The notes: a model not told the origin generated them from the sequence alone. Counted from the first letter of the stretch, positions 18,969 through 29,018 are shown. The stretch is 64,000 nt of DNA from Cytobacillus purgationiresistens (GCF_030813235.1 NZ_JAUSUB010000004.1:62001-126000), one strand, 5' to 3'. Made by a program: numbers and translations.

Positions 18969-19961
18969 TTATTCTGCATAAACGTATTTCATTGCAGATT
19001 CTGCATCCGCATAAGGTGCAGCTTCCGCGAAATCAGTTGCTTCGTTAACAATTGCCATAATGCGATCGTTCATTTCTTTTTCTTTCGCATCATCAAAGAT
19101 TTTATTTTCTTTAAGGTAAGCTGCAAATGTAATGATGGAATCATTTTTCTTCGCTTCTGCTACTTCCTCACGGTCACGATAGCTTCTATCATCATCATCA
19201 GAAGAGTGCGGAGTTAAGCGGTAAGAAACTGTTTCAACAAGTGTTGGACCTTTGCCAGCACGGCCTCTATCGGCAGCTTCTTTAACTGCTTCATATACTG
19301 CAAGTGGGTCATTACCATCAACAGTCACACCTGGCATACCATAACCGATTGCACGATCAGATACTTTTTCACATGCTAATTGCTTTTCAATTGGCACAGA
19401 AATCGCATATTTGTTGTTTTCACACATAAAGATAACTGGAAGTTTATGAACTCCTGCAAAGTTAGCACCTTCATGGAAGTCACCTTGGTTAGATGAACCT
19501 TCACCGAAAGTAACAAACGTACATAAATCTTTACCTTCCATTTTACCCGCTAAAGCAACACCAACAGCGTGTGGTACTTGTGTAGTAACAGGAGATGAAC
19601 CAGTTACGATACGGTTGGATTTTTGTCCGAAGTGACCTGGCATTTGACGTCCGCCAGAGTTTGGATCTGCTGCTTTTGCAAATGCAGAAAGCATTAATTC
19701 TTTTGGTGTCATACCAAATGCCAATACTACCCCCATATCACGATAGTATGGAAGAGCATAGTCCTTTTCACGATCTAGAGCAAATGCAGCACCAACTTGA
19801 GCTGCTTCTTGTCCTTGACATGAGATAACAAAAGGAATTTTACCTGCACGGTTTAAAAGCCACATACGCTCGTCAATACGGCGAGCTAAAAGCATTGTTT
19901 CATACATTTCCAATACTTTTTCATCACTTAAACCTAAAGCTTTATGACGATTTTTACCCAT
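18969..19961 (-). CDS. bkdAA: Branched-chain 2-oxoacid dehydrogenase E1 alpha subunit
   Basis: 330-aa thiamine-diphosphate subunit. The TPP motif is split as usual: GEGSSNQGDFHEG followed by CENNKYAIS. The phosphorylation-loop region, YRLTPHSSDDD, is also conserved. ATG follows AGGAGGTTTTGAA. The order lpdV-bkdAA-bkdAB-bkdB is that of B. subtilis. The complex makes isobutyryl-, isovaleryl- and 2-methylbutyryl-CoA, used both for catabolism and as primers for branched-chain fatty acids. Confidence 0.94.
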   Translation of the reverse strand: MGKNRHKALGLSDEKVLEMYETMLLARRIDERMWLLNRAGKIPFVISCQGQEAAQVGAAFALDREKDYALPYYRDMGVVLAFGMTPKELMLSAFAKAADPNSGGRQMPGHFGQKSNRIVTGSSPVTTQVPHAVGVALAGKMEGKDLCTFVTFGEGSSNQGDFHEGANFAGVHKLPVIFMCENNKYAISVPIEKQLACEKVSDRAIGYGMPGVTVDGNDPLAVYEAVKEAADRGRAGKGPTLVETVSYRLTPHSSDDDDRSYRDREEVAEAKKNDSIITFAAYLKENKIFDDAKEKEMNDRIMAIVNEATDFAEAAPYADAESAMKYVYAE

Positions 19962-20093
19962 TTCAAAACCTCCTAAAAATATATAGAGAAGAGCTTTATA
20001 GCAATCTCTAATTTAAACCTTTTTTACAAGAAGTTGACCAAGCGCTCTCCGCTTATTCTAGCAAGCATAGAACACCTGGAAAATGCTTGTTAA

Positions 20094-21512
20094 TTACCCG
20101 TGAATTGCTTTGCCGTCCACTGCTAATGCAGCTTCTCCGATCGCTTCAGACAATGTTGGGTGCGGGTGAATTGTATGTCCAATTTCCCAAGGTGTTGCAT
20201 CAAGAACTTTCGCAAGACCCGCTTCAGAAATCATATCTGTTACGTGTGGTCCAATCATATGAACGCCAAGAATATCATCTGTTTCCTCATCTGCTACAAT
20301 TTTCACGAAGCCATCAGATTCACCGAATACTAATGCTTTTCCGATTGCACGGAAAGAGAACTTACCGATTTTTACTTTATGTCCTTGTTCTTTTGCTTGA
20401 TCTTCTGTGATACCAACACTCGCTGCTTCTGGAGATGAGTAAATGCATTTAGACACAAGATCGTAATCAATTGGAGATGGGTTTTCATTACTGATATGCT
20501 CAACTGCATGAATACCTTCATGAGATGCAACATGAGCTAATTGCAGTCCACCAATTACATCACCGATTGCATAAATATGAGATTCTTTTGTTTGGAGGTT
20601 CTCGTTTACAACGATATGACCTTTTTCTACTTGAATATCTGTGTTCTCAAGACCAATACCTTCAGTATTTGCTTGACGGCCAACTGAAACAAGAATTTTT
20701 TCAGCTTTGAATTCTTTTTGTTTTCCTTTTACTTCTGCAGAAATGGTTACACCTTCACCTTGAGCAAGTGTTTCAGGAAGCACTTTTGCATTTGTTACGA
20801 TGTTTACGCCTCTCTTCTTCATTAGGCGCTGCATTTCTTTAGAAATATCTTTATCTTCAGTAGGAATAATGCGATCTGCAAATTCTAGTACAGTTACATC
20901 TGCACCAAAGTCTGAAAGCATTGAAGCCCACTCGATACCGATTACTCCGCCACCCACAATAATAATGGATTTAGGAATCTCTTCCATTGATAATGCTTCA
21001 TCTGAAGTCATCACATTACCGCCAATTTCTAAGCCAGGCAATGTTCTTGGACGTGAACCAGTTGCAATGATTACGTTTTTAGGTATTAACATTTCATTTT
21101 CTTCACCGCTGTTTAACTCAACAGAGATTGTACCAGCAGTAGGAGAGAAAATAGAAGGTCCTAAAATACGGCCAAGTCCTTCATATACATCAATTTTACC
21201 TTGTTTCATCAAATGTTGAACACCTTTATGCAATTGATCAACGATTTTACTTTTTCTTTCTTGAACTTTAGCGAAGTTTACAGAAACATCTTTAGTAATA
21301 ACTCCGAATTCTTCACTTTTCTTTGCTGTTGCAAATACTTCTGCACTTCTTAAAAGTGCTTTACTTGGAATACAACCTTTATGAAGGCATGTACCGCCTA
21401 AATTTCCTTTTTCAACTAATGCTGTTTTTAAGCCTGCTTGCGAAGCACGAATCGCTGCGACATATCCGCCTGTGCCTCCGCCAAGAATGACTAAATCATA
21501 TTCTTGTGCCAT
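20094..21512 (-). CDS. lpdV: Dihydrolipoamide dehydrogenase, E3 of the branched-chain complex
   Basis: FAD flavoprotein that reoxidises lipoate on BkdB with NAD. N-terminal FAD fold GGGTGGYVAAIRA, redox disulfide C42-C47 in GGTCLHKGCIPSK, a second Rossmann motif GGGVIGIEWAS and the C-terminal active-site His in HPHPTLSEA. I place the start at ATG 21512, which follows a GGAGG; a longer reading from 21530 would run through that site. 472 aa. The upstream buk stop lies 15 nt before the start. Confidence 0.95.
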   Translation of the reverse strand: MAQEYDLVILGGGTGGYVAAIRASQAGLKTALVEKGNLGGTCLHKGCIPSKALLRSAEVFATAKKSEEFGVITKDVSVNFAKVQERKSKIVDQLHKGVQHLMKQGKIDVYEGLGRILGPSIFSPTAGTISVELNSGEENEMLIPKNVIIATGSRPRTLPGLEIGGNVMTSDEALSMEEIPKSIIIVGGGVIGIEWASMLSDFGADVTVLEFADRIIPTEDKDISKEMQRLMKKRGVNIVTNAKVLPETLAQGEGVTISAEVKGKQKEFKAEKILVSVGRQANTEGIGLENTDIQVEKGHIVVNENLQTKESHIYAIGDVIGGLQLAHVASHEGIHAVEHISNENPSPIDYDLVSKCIYSSPEAASVGITEDQAKEQGHKVKIGKFSFRAIGKALVFGESDGFVKIVADEETDDILGVHMIGPHVTDMISEAGLAKVLDATPWEIGHTIHPHPTLSEAIGEAALAVDGKAIHG

Positions 21513-21526
21513 GTTATTTCCTCCAA

Positions 21527-22636
21527 TCAATTAACTGATGCTGTTGTATTTTCGTTCCCTGAATAAACTTTTTCAGCCTCTTCGCCGCGCAATACGCGTA
21601 GAGCGCCTTCAGCTAATGCTTGTAGTTCATTTTCACCTGGTTGGACAATGACATCGGCAATCCAGTTGATATAACTAGAGATATCATTTACAAAGTCCTT
21701 GCCATAAGCTAGTCCGCCTGTAAGAACGATCGCATCTACTTTGCCTTTTAATACTGCACTTGCAGAGCCAATTTCTTTGGCAATTTGATAAGCCATAGCA
21801 TTGTAGACTAATGTTGCTTTTTCATCGCCGTCAGCAACCATTTGTTCTACTTTCACTGCATCGTTTGTTCCTAAATATCCAACAAGTCCGCCTCCGCCAA
21901 CTAGCATCTTCATTACTTCCTCACGGTAGTAATCACCAGAGTAGCATAAAGAAATAAGTTCGCCTGCAGGAACTGTACCAGCACGTTCAGGACTGAATGG
22001 ACCTTCGCCATGAAGTGCGTTGTTAACATCAATTACTCTTCCTTTTTCATGTGCACCAATTGAAACACCGCCACCCATATGAGTAACAATAAGGTTTAGG
22101 TCTTCATATTTCTTACCTAAATCTTTTGCAACTCTGCGCGCCACTGCTTTTTGATTTAATGCATGGAAGATGCTTGTTCTTTCAATTTGCGGGAATCCTG
22201 AGATGCGGGCAATCGGGGCCAATTCATCAACTACTACCGGATCAACGATAAAGGAAGGAATATTTAAGCCTGTAGCAATTTCATACGCAATAATCCCGCC
22301 AAGATTCGATGCATGCTGTCCAGAAAAACCAACTTTAAGATCTTCTAGCATTGCATCATTGACCGCATATGTGCCACCTTCGATTGGTCTTAAAAGCCCA
22401 CCGCGGCCACATACTGCATTAAGTTTTGAAATATTGATGCCTTCTGCATCTAAAGTTTCTAGAATGGCATTTTTACGGAATTCGTATTGATCGATAATGT
22501 TGTCAAAAGTATTGATTACATCTGTATCATGTCTTAGAGTTTTCTCAAAAACAGAGCTATCATTATCGAAAACACCGATTTTCGTCGAAGTTGAACCTGG
22601 GTTGATTACGAGAATTCGATTAATTTGTTCTTGCAC
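21527..22636 (-). CDS. buk: Butyrate kinase
   Basis: Acetokinase-family enzyme (369 aa) that converts acyl phosphate to acid with ATP formation. It shows the N-terminal phosphate loop [28 protein letters not shown] and the late [12 protein letters not shown] motif. In bkd operons it works with Ptb to drain branched acyl-CoA into the acid and ATP, or in reverse. A hairpin at 22713-22742 separates it from bcd. Confidence 0.94.
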   Translation of the reverse strand: MQEQINRILVINPGSTSTKIGVFDNDSSVFEKTLRHDTDVINTFDNIIDQYEFRKNAILETLDAEGINISKLNAVCGRGGLLRPIEGGTYAVNDAMLEDLKVGFSGQHASNLGGIIAYEIATGLNIPSFIVDPVVVDELAPIARISGFPQIERTSIFHALNQKAVARRVAKDLGKKYEDLNLIVTHMGGGVSIGAHEKGRVIDVNNALHGEGPFSPERAGTVPAGELISLCYSGDYYREEVMKMLVGGGGLVGYLGTNDAVKVEQMVADGDEKATLVYNAMAYQIAKEIGSASAVLKGKVDAIVLTGGLAYGKDFVNDISSYINWIADVIVQPGENELQALAEGALRVLRGEEAEKVYSGNENTTASVN

Positions 22637-22712
22637 AACTAAACCTCCATTAAAAATGATTAGTCAATAACTCGCACTAACCATTAGCCTCTTTGTTCAA
22701 ATAAAAATGTGT

Positions 22713-22742
22713 AGCAGGCGCCGAAAAAACTCGGCGCTTGCT
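22713..22742. terminator. Hairpin between bcd and buk
   Basis: Arms AGCAGGCGCCGA and TCGGCGCTTGCT with a 6-nt loop, then ATTTTTAT on the minus strand. One A-C mismatch on the minus strand, a G-U pair on the plus. It may be a partial terminator or an RNA processing site inside the operon. Confidence 0.55.
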
Positions 22743-22755
22743 TCTTTTCATAGCC

Positions 22756-23853
22756 TTACTTGCGACGGCTTAAGATGTGATGTCCGTTTTGAAGGAATTG
22801 ACTGCGAGATTTTTGCATTTTAGCAATTCTTTCTTCAGCCATACGATCAGCTGCTTTGTAAGTTGGAATTCCGTCACGTTTTGAGATTTCCATAACCTTT
22901 GCAATCGTATCGTAAAGACCTTCAACTTTTTTCATAGCGCGTTCTGCATTGTAACCATATAATTCGTCAGCTACGTTAATTACTCCTCCAGCATTGATTA
23001 CATAGTCAGGAGCATAAACGATACCCATTTCGTGAATTTGATCACCATGGCGCTCTTCTTTCAATTGGTTGTTCGCAGAACCAGCGATTACTTTTGCTTT
23101 AAGTTGTGGAATTGTGTCATCATTTACTGTTGCACCAAGTGCACATGGAGCATAGATGTCACATTCAACACCATAAATTTCATCAGGATCTACAGCTTTC
23201 GCACCGAAATCATCAACCGCACGTTGTACAGCTTCTTTGTTGATATCAGTAACGATTAGTTGCGCGCCTTCTTCGTGTAAATGTTTGCATAGGTGGTAAG
23301 CAACGTTACCTACACCTTGAACTGCAACAACTTTACCTTCTAATGAATCAGTACCGAACGCTTCTTTAGCAGCAGCTTTCATACCAACATATACACCATA
23401 AGCAGTTACAGGAGATGGGTTACCTGAAGAACCGAATGCCGGAGAAATACCAGTTACATAATCAGTTTCTTCGTGAATAAGATCCATGTCAGCAACAGTT
23501 GTTCCTACGTCCTCTGCAGTGATATAACGTCCGTTTAATCCTTGAACATAACGGCCAAATGCGCGGAACAATTCTTCATTTTTATCTTTGCGTGGGTCAC
23601 CGATGATAACAGTTTTACCGCCACCAAGGTTTAAGCCAGCTGCAGCATTTTTGTATGTCATACCTTTAGCAAGGCGAAGTGCATCTTCAATTGCTGCTTC
23701 TTCAGAAGCATATGTCCACATACGAGTTCCACCTAATGCAGGTCCTAAAGTTGTATCATGGATAGCGATGATTGCTTTTAATCCTGATTCTTTATCTTGG
23801 CAAATTACTACTTGCTCATAGTCATATTTTTCTAGGTATTTAAAGATTTCCAT
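22756..23853 (-). CDS. bcd: Leucine dehydrogenase
   Basis: NAD-dependent oxidative deaminase of leucine, valine and isoleucine, supplying the keto acids for BKDH. The glycine-rich substrate loop has catalytic K80 in [15 protein letters not shown], and the Rossmann motif is [12 protein letters not shown]. 365 aa, the normal length. It directly follows ptb in the operon, so deamination, decarboxylation and acyl phosphate formation are coexpressed. Confidence 0.95.
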   Translation of the reverse strand: MEIFKYLEKYDYEQVVICQDKESGLKAIIAIHDTTLGPALGGTRMWTYASEEAAIEDALRLAKGMTYKNAAAGLNLGGGKTVIIGDPRKDKNEELFRAFGRYVQGLNGRYITAEDVGTTVADMDLIHEETDYVTGISPAFGSSGNPSPVTAYGVYVGMKAAAKEAFGTDSLEGKVVAVQGVGNVAYHLCKHLHEEGAQLIVTDINKEAVQRAVDDFGAKAVDPDEIYGVECDIYAPCALGATVNDDTIPQLKAKVIAGSANNQLKEERHGDQIHEMGIVYAPDYVINAGGVINVADELYGYNAERAMKKVEGLYDTIAKVMEISKRDGIPTYKAADRMAEERIAKMQKSRSQFLQNGHHILSRRK

Positions 23854-23881
23854 TTTAATTTTCCTCCCTGAGTTGCGTGAA

Positions 23882-24787
23882 TTATTTTGAAGCAGAGCAA
23901 ATTGCTAATGCAAGAGAATATAGCTTGCTTTCAGCAGAATCGGCTCTGGATGTTAATACGATCGGTGCTTTGGCTCCAGCAATTACTGCTCCTACTTTCG
24001 CCTTTGCAAAATAAATCAAAGATTTATAAAGAGTATTCCCAACTTCAATTGTTGGTACTAATAAAATATCAGCTTGTCCAGCAACCTCGCTTTTAATGCC
24101 TTTATGTTCTGCTGCAATCGCAGATACGGCATTGTCTAAAGCCAATGGTCCATCGACAATACAGCCAGTAATTTGGCCGCGCTTGTTCATTTGTGTTAAT
24201 GCAGCTGCATCCAATGTTGCTTGCATTGCTGGATTAACAACTTCAACTGCTGCAATCGGCGCTACACGCGGTGTTTCAATACCAATACCTTGTGCAATTC
24301 CAACAGCGTTTTTAGCGATTTGAGCTTTTTGATTAAGATCTGGCTCAATGTTCATCGCTGCATCTGTGACAATTGTAAATCTGTCAAAGTCAGGAACTTC
24401 AAAGACTGCCACATGAGATAATACATTTCCAGTGCGAAGACCGTATTCTTTATTCAATACAGCTTTTAAAATAACCGCAGTTGGGATATTACCTTTCATT
24501 AATACAGTGGCTTTCTTTTCCTTAACAGCTTTAACTGCCATTTCAGCAGCAGCAGCACTAGAATCTGCATGTATAATGTTTAGCTTATCGCTTTTTGCTA
24601 TCTCAGCATGGTGCGCATTTATTATTTGAAGGATTTTTTCCTTGTCTCCAAACAATAGGAAGCTTGCCATATTTCGTTTGACCGCTTCAGCAACAGCTTC
24701 AAGAACTTCTTCATCTTCAGCTGCAGCTACCGCTACCGTGCTTTCTTCGTATTGGGTTGCTTTCTCTATAAGCGAATCCAATTTCAT
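23882..24787 (-). CDS. ptb: Phosphate butyryltransferase
   Basis: Phosphotransacetylase-family enzyme converting butyryl-type CoA esters to acyl phosphates for Buk. I start it at ATG 24787 ([10 protein letters not shown]), which follows AAAGGGG; a longer reading from 24823 lacks a Shine-Dalgarno. 301 aa, as in B. subtilis YqiS/Ptb. It is the first gene behind the sigma-54 promoter at 24865-24881. The C-terminal part has [16 protein letters not shown], typical of the family. Confidence 0.93.
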   Translation of the reverse strand: MKLDSLIEKATQYEESTVAVAAAEDEEVLEAVAEAVKRNMASFLLFGDKEKILQIINAHHAEIAKSDKLNIIHADSSAAAAEMAVKAVKEKKATVLMKGNIPTAVILKAVLNKEYGLRTGNVLSHVAVFEVPDFDRFTIVTDAAMNIEPDLNQKAQIAKNAVGIAQGIGIETPRVAPIAAVEVVNPAMQATLDAAALTQMNKRGQITGCIVDGPLALDNAVSAIAAEHKGIKSEVAGQADILLVPTIEVGNTLYKSLIYFAKAKVGAVIAGAKAPIVLTSRADSAESKLYSLALAICSASK

Positions 24788-24864
24788 CTGTCTCAACCCC
24801 TTTACTAAAAAAGTGCTGTGCAAATTTAAGAAAATCTTCTTTTGCTACACCCACTATTTATATA

Positions 24865-24881
24865 TGCAAGTAGTGTGCCAA
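24865..24881 (-). promoter_or_regulatory. Sigma-54 (SigL) -24/-12 promoter of the ptb-bkd operon
   Basis: On the minus strand TTGGCAC-5 nt-TTGCA, an exact fit to the TGGCAC-N5-TTGCW consensus with the invariant GG and GC elements. It lies 78 nt before the ptb start, and the adjacent gene encodes a sigma-54 activator. Confidence 0.93.
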
Positions 24882-24898
24882 CTTTCAATTCCTTGAAA

Positions 24899-24924
24899 AC
24901 GCTTTATTCATCATAATAAAGCGT
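24899..24924. terminator. Perfect inverted repeat between bkdR and the sigma-54 promoter
   Basis: Arms ACGCTTTATT and AATAAAGCGT with a 6-nt loop. On the minus strand it is followed by TTTTC, so it can end the bkdR message. It lies just upstream of the -24 element, so it could also be an activator site. Sequence alone does not decide. Confidence 0.6.
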
Positions 24925-24948
24925 GCAACTTTTTTCACAGTGCGAAAA

Positions 24949-27018
24949 TTATTGCATGCTATCATTTGCAATTTTGTATTTCTCAAGCTTGTAATATAAA
25001 TTTCTTACCGACAATCCAAGTTGTTTTGCTGTTGTTGTTTTATTTCCATTCATTTTTTTCAAGGTTTGAATAATCACTGTTTTCTCGAATTCCTCAAGTT
25101 GATGATTGAGTGGCTGTTCGCTTTCACTTTCAATATAAAATCTATCCTGATGCTTTGATGTAGTTTCTTGATTGATTAATCCCGGAATATGTTCTTTATC
25201 GATTTTTGTTTGGTAGCCCATGAAAATCATAGCTCTACCGATAATATTGTCCAATTCTCTCACATTTCCTGGCCAATCATATGCCATTAGTGCTTCCATC
25301 GCTTCTTCAGTGATTCCTTCAACATTTCGTCCATATTCCTGATTGATTTTTTCAATAAGACGCTCACTGAGCATAGGGATATCTTCTTTCCTTCTGCGAA
25401 GTGGGGGAATATGAATCGGCATTCTGTTGAGTCGATAATAAAGATCTTCTCTAAATGTCCCATTCGCAATGGCCTTTTCAAGGTTCACATTAGTTGCCGC
25501 AATCACCCTTACACTAATTTGAAGTGGCTTTGTACCGCCTACTCGTGTAATTTCTCCCTCTTGCAGCACCCTTAGTAGTTTTGCCTGAGTATTAGCAGTT
25601 AACTCGCCAATTTCATCCAAGAAGATGCTTCCTTTATTCGCCTCTTCAAAAAGCCCTCGTTTCCCGCCTCTTTTCGCACCTGAGAATGCTCCTTCTTCAT
25701 ATCCAAAAAGCTCACTTTCAAGCAAGGATTCTGCTAAAGCAGCACAGTTTACTCTGATAAATTTGTTATATTTCCGGTCACTAGCATTATGAATGGCATG
25801 GGCAAATAATTCCTTGCCTGTTCCTGATTCTCCACGCAGGAGTACAGTTGCAGGGGTTTTCGCCCCTAGCTTTGCCTGTTCTATCGGAATCGTCATTTCT
25901 TCGGTTTGGCCGATAATATCTTGGAATGTATACTTCGCTTCGAGATTTCTTATTATTTGTCTCGCTCGATTTAATTCTCTGCTCACATTTTGCAAGTCAG
26001 TCACATCATGAAGAACGCCAACGCTTCCTTTCAGCTTGCCATCAACAATTACTGGCGCAACATTCACAATGACTTCCTTCTTCTTCGGGCCCACTCTCAT
26101 AGGTACGCCCCGCACAGCCCGTCTAGTATTCAGTACTTTCATATGAACACTTTCGCCTTCTGATATGTCAGCAGTAGCTGGCATACCAATGACTTCTCCT
26201 TCTGAAAGTCCGGTAATTCTAGAATAGGCAGGATTGATTAAAAGCCCCCTGCCATGTTCATCAACAACAGAAATCGCCTCATCACTTGAGTGAATGATTG
26301 CTTGAAGCATCGTTTTTATTTCCTTTAAATCCGTCAATTCCTCTGCTAAATTCACGACCTCTGTTATATCTTTAAAAATAGAAACAGCGCCAATAATTTG
26401 CTGATTATCTCCAATAACAGGTATTCTGGTTGTAATGATTTTTATTCCGCTATTCAACACAAACTCTTGATTGATTTCAATTCTTTTGGTTTCCAGGACA
26501 CGAGGAAGCAAGCTGCCAGTAATGACGTCACCAACTCTATTACCTAAAGCCGCTTTTTTCGAGACCCCTGTCATTGATTCAGCACTGCGATTAAATAAAA
26601 TAATGTCCTCATCTTGATTTATTACAATCATACCGTCATCCGTTGAGTTGAAGATCAGATCAAATTTGTAAGTTTGATTTCTTAGTTTTGCAATCAAATC
26701 TTCCTTTTGTTCCAAGAGCTTCGCCATTAAATAAGCTACACTGCCAGGTATAAAAATTACCCGATCATTCAGTACAGCGCGAATCTCCTTACAAACTGAC
26801 TCATCACCTGTCACTTCAATAATGATATCTATCTCTTCAGTTAGGAATAGGCGCCAATCAGAACCCGTTCTTATTCCTTCTTTTTTGGCTAAAGCAAGCC
26901 CTGGGGCTTGTTCATATTTATCCACCATCGCTTCTACTTGAAGCATTGTTGCTTCTTTGAGCAATTTAAAGATGGCAGTCCCGCCAGTTCCGGCACCAAT
27001 TATAACAACTTTTTGCAT
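24949..27018 (-). CDS. bkdR: Sigma-54-dependent transcriptional activator BkdR
   Basis: 689-aa enhancer-binding protein controlling the bkd operon. Domains: an N-terminal Rossmann-like fold ([17 protein letters not shown]) of about 110 residues; two PAS domains (around 118-220 and 235-345); the AAA+ module with Walker A GESGTGKE, the sigma-54 contact loop GAFSGA (GAFTGA variant) and Walker [10 protein letters not shown]; and a C-terminal Fis-type helix-turn-helix ([20 protein letters not shown]). Domain order and length match B. subtilis BkdR. The dinucleotide-like N-terminal fold may be the signal input, but the ligand is not known from sequence. Confidence 0.94.
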   Translation of the reverse strand: MQKVVIIGAGTGGTAIFKLLKEATMLQVEAMVDKYEQAPGLALAKKEGIRTGSDWRLFLTEEIDIIIEVTGDESVCKEIRAVLNDRVIFIPGSVAYLMAKLLEQKEDLIAKLRNQTYKFDLIFNSTDDGMIVINQDEDIILFNRSAESMTGVSKKAALGNRVGDVITGSLLPRVLETKRIEINQEFVLNSGIKIITTRIPVIGDNQQIIGAVSIFKDITEVVNLAEELTDLKEIKTMLQAIIHSSDEAISVVDEHGRGLLINPAYSRITGLSEGEVIGMPATADISEGESVHMKVLNTRRAVRGVPMRVGPKKKEVIVNVAPVIVDGKLKGSVGVLHDVTDLQNVSRELNRARQIIRNLEAKYTFQDIIGQTEEMTIPIEQAKLGAKTPATVLLRGESGTGKELFAHAIHNASDRKYNKFIRVNCAALAESLLESELFGYEEGAFSGAKRGGKRGLFEEANKGSIFLDEIGELTANTQAKLLRVLQEGEITRVGGTKPLQISVRVIAATNVNLEKAIANGTFREDLYYRLNRMPIHIPPLRRRKEDIPMLSERLIEKINQEYGRNVEGITEEAMEALMAYDWPGNVRELDNIIGRAMIFMGYQTKIDKEHIPGLINQETTSKHQDRFYIESESEQPLNHQLEEFEKTVIIQTLKKMNGNKTTTAKQLGLSVRNLYYKLEKYKIANDSMQ

Positions 27019-27188
27019 ATTTTCACCCTACCCTGAATTTTCTTTCAATTTATGTATGCAAATCATTTCATACTATTATTAAACCGAAAAACGATGCGAT
27101 TTACAAATATCTTCGCTGATTGACTTTTTTCATATATAATAGCTATATCAGATACAATTTCTAATAAGAGTGAAATGAAAGGAATATC

Positions 27189-27425
27189 ATGATTAGAATA
27201 ATTGCATTATCCATCTTAGTCATTCCCGGTATCCTTGCTGTTTATGGGATTAAATTAATGAGAGATATGGTTTTCGGGATTTTACAAAGCCCTTTTCCAT
27301 ACCTTTGGCTTCAATTTGTTTGCGGACTGCTATTCGTCATGCTTGGCATAGGCTTCATCGCAGGATTTATTTTACACCGCGATCGTAAAAGAAACAAAGT
27401 CCAAGACAAATTTAAAAGCAACTGA
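27189..27425 (+). CDS. yqzF: DUF2627 family membrane protein (YqzF)
   Basis: 78-aa protein with two hydrophobic segments (IALSILVIPGILAVYGI and LQFVCGLLFVMLGIGFIAGFIL) and a basic, hydrophilic C-terminal tail. It fits DUF2627/YqzF by size, hydropathy and its place beside bkdR. Function is not known. ATG follows AAAGGAATATC. It diverges from bkdR. Confidence 0.85.
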   Translation: MIRIIALSILVIPGILAVYGIKLMRDMVFGILQSPFPYLWLQFVCGLLFVMLGIGFIAGFILHRDRKRNKVQDKFKSN

Positions 27426-27552
27426 ACCAATAGCGTATAGTAGTGCCTCCTGCAGCTTCAGCTTATAAAGTAAAAAGTGATTGTGGCGGGATGTTCGCAC
27501 GGTTCCAATTCACGTGAAGCAGCATCTCCTTAAGATTCATGTTTTTTTCTTA

Positions 27553-27590
27553 AAAAGCGATGTGAAGAATATCTTCACATCGCTTTTTTA
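27553..27590. terminator. Bidirectional terminator between yqzF and the small zinc-ribbon gene
   Basis: Perfect stem AAAAAGCGATGTGAAGA / TCTTCACATCGCTTTTT with a 3-nt loop, A-rich before and T-rich after. It serves converging transcripts. Confidence 0.92.
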
Positions 27591-27791
27591 ATGTTTATTC
27601 AGTCCGCACTTTTCACAATAGATGAAATGATTATGAATCATGCACAGATGATTGGTCAATCTGTTTCCACAGTCAGTACAGCGATAAATTCTGTCCTGAT
27701 TTCTCTCATGTGATGAAAATAATGAACGTTTTATTTCTTCATTTATTTGTGATGAAAGACCATATTGCCATGAAAACTTCTTACTCTTCAT
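27588..27791 (-). CDS. Small putative zinc-binding protein, function unknown
   Basis: 67-aa basic protein. The C-terminal half has two CxxC pairs, CTDCG and CEKCG, 24 residues apart (Cys38/41 and Cys60/63 by count), with His residues between them, as in a zinc ribbon. The N-terminal half is hydrophilic and Lys/Ser-rich. The start is supported by GGGGAGGGG 7 nt before the ATG. It lies downstream of spo0A on the same strand, after a terminator. I do not recognise the family. A role in DNA or RNA binding would be a guess. Confidence 0.65.
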   Translation of the reverse strand: MKSKKFSWQYGLSSQINEEIKRSLFSSHERNQDRIYRCTDCGNRLTNHLCMIHNHFIYCEKCGLNKH

Positions 27792-27903
27792 ATCTGCCCC
27801 TCCCCATTACATACTTACGTTCATAACCGATTTTTCATGAGAGAAAAAACTTGTATGGCGGTCCGGCGTTAGTCCATTTCTTTTTAGTCAATCAACTCGA
27901 TGA

Positions 27904-27944
27904 AATTAAAAAAAATCGCCGACCATTATAAGGCTGACGATTGG
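27904..27944 (-). terminator. Terminator of spo0A
   Basis: On the minus strand an 11-bp stem AATCGTCAGCC / GGTCGGCGATT (one mismatch, two wobbles) is followed by eight T. Confidence 0.75.
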
Positions 27945-27994
27945 GTGTCCATTCTGTATTGATTTTTATCGGAATCAACTGCGGCCTAACCCTT

Positions 27995-28783
27995 TCAAGA
28001 AGCTTTATGCTCCAAGCGCAGCTTATCAGCAACCATTGCAATAAATTCGCTGTTTGTCGGTTTGGCTTTTGTCATGCTTACAGTATAACCGAATAACGAG
28101 GAGATTGAATCGATATTCCCTCTGCTCCACGCTACTTCAATTGCATGGCGAATTGCACGCTCGACCCGGCTCGCTGTCGTATTATACTTCTTAGCAATAT
28201 CAGGATATAACACTTTCGTAATGGATCCTAACAACTCAATGTCATTATATACCATCGAAATCGCTTCTCTCAAATACAAATAACCTTTAATATGCGCAGG
28301 CACACCTATTTCATGAATGATGCTTGTAATGCTGGCGTCAAGGTTCCTTGGCTTGGATTCCATTTGGGATCGGTAGCTTGAGTTCGGCTTACGCATAATT
28401 GGGCTTGATTTCCCGCTTACTTGGCGAATATGACTTGCTAAGTTATCCATATCAAACGGTTTAAGAATAAAATATGAGGCACCTAAATCAACAGCCTTTT
28501 TCGTCACATCTTCTTGACCAAATGCAGTTAGCATAATTACACTCGGAACTGAAGTTTTATTCATTTCCCTCATCTTTTCAAGAACAGCAAGACCATCTAA
28601 ATGCGGCATAATAATATCTAATACGAGAACATCCGTTTCAATGTCCTCAATGATATTTAAACAATCTTGACCGTTATGAGCTAATCCTACCACTTCCATG
28701 TCTTCTTGTGATGAAATATACTCTTCTAATAGAGCCACAAGCTCCCGATTATCGTCTACCACGCATACTTTAATCTTTTTCAA
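27995..28783 (-). CDS. spo0A: Sporulation master regulator Spo0A
   Basis: Response regulator at the end of the phosphorelay that starts sporulation. Receiver domain with the acid pocket VVDDNREL, phosphoacceptor D56 ([12 protein letters not shown]) and conserved Lys in LKPFD. A hinge follows, then the Spo0A DNA-binding domain with [19 protein letters not shown]. The TTG at 28783 is taken as start (262 aa). It sits 5 nt after GAGGAGGAAAG and aligns with the B. subtilis start; an extended reading to 28801 would run through the Shine-Dalgarno. Upstream are a SigH-like promoter and several 0A boxes, the usual autoregulatory arrangement. Confidence 0.97.
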   Translation of the reverse strand: MKKIKVCVVDDNRELVALLEEYISSQEDMEVVGLAHNGQDCLNIIEDIETDVLVLDIIMPHLDGLAVLEKMREMNKTSVPSVIMLTAFGQEDVTKKAVDLGASYFILKPFDMDNLASHIRQVSGKSSPIMRKPNSSYRSQMESKPRNLDASITSIIHEIGVPAHIKGYLYLREAISMVYNDIELLGSITKVLYPDIAKKYNTTASRVERAIRHAIEVAWSRGNIDSISSLFGYTVSMTKAKPTNSEFIAMVADKLRLEHKAS

Positions 28784-28851
28784 TTGAACTTTCCTCCTCA
28801 ATGCAATGTTGGTCTCTTTTTTTTGATCGATATCTCTATTTTCTAAATGAC

Positions 28852-28880
28852 AAATTCGACAAAGGAATTGAAAACCCTTT
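28852..28880 (-). promoter_or_regulatory. SigH-type promoter of spo0A with overlapping 0A box
   Basis: On the minus strand AAAGGGTTT (-35-like), 11 nt, GTCGAATTT (-10-like, matching RNNGAATWW). A perfect 0A box TTGTCGAA (minus strand of 28855-28862) overlaps the -10, so phosphorylated Spo0A could act directly at this promoter. Confidence 0.65.
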
Positions 28881-28944
28881 TACTTTTTATATTTTTCTTA
28901 TAAAATCTTATAAAATCTTTTATTTTCTTTCATTTTCTCTCATT

Positions 28945-28982
28945 TTCGACTATGTTCGATTTTTTATTCTTCATTTGTCGAA
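28945..28982. promoter_or_regulatory. Upstream Spo0A boxes
   Basis: A perfect TTGTCGAA on the plus strand at 28975-28982, and a one-mismatch copy TAGTCGAA on the minus strand at 28945-28952. B. subtilis spo0A has a comparable set of upstream 0A operators. Confidence 0.65.
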
Positions 28983-29018
28983 TAATCTTTATGTATATAC
29001 TTTAACATAAAAACAAAA

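Noticed and set aside
27470..27530. Possible tRNA-like sequence with GGTTCCAATTCACG between yqzF and the zinc-ribbon gene
   Set aside because: No cloverleaf can be drawn and the T-loop consensus is wrong; only a short TTCACGTGAA palindrome is clear.
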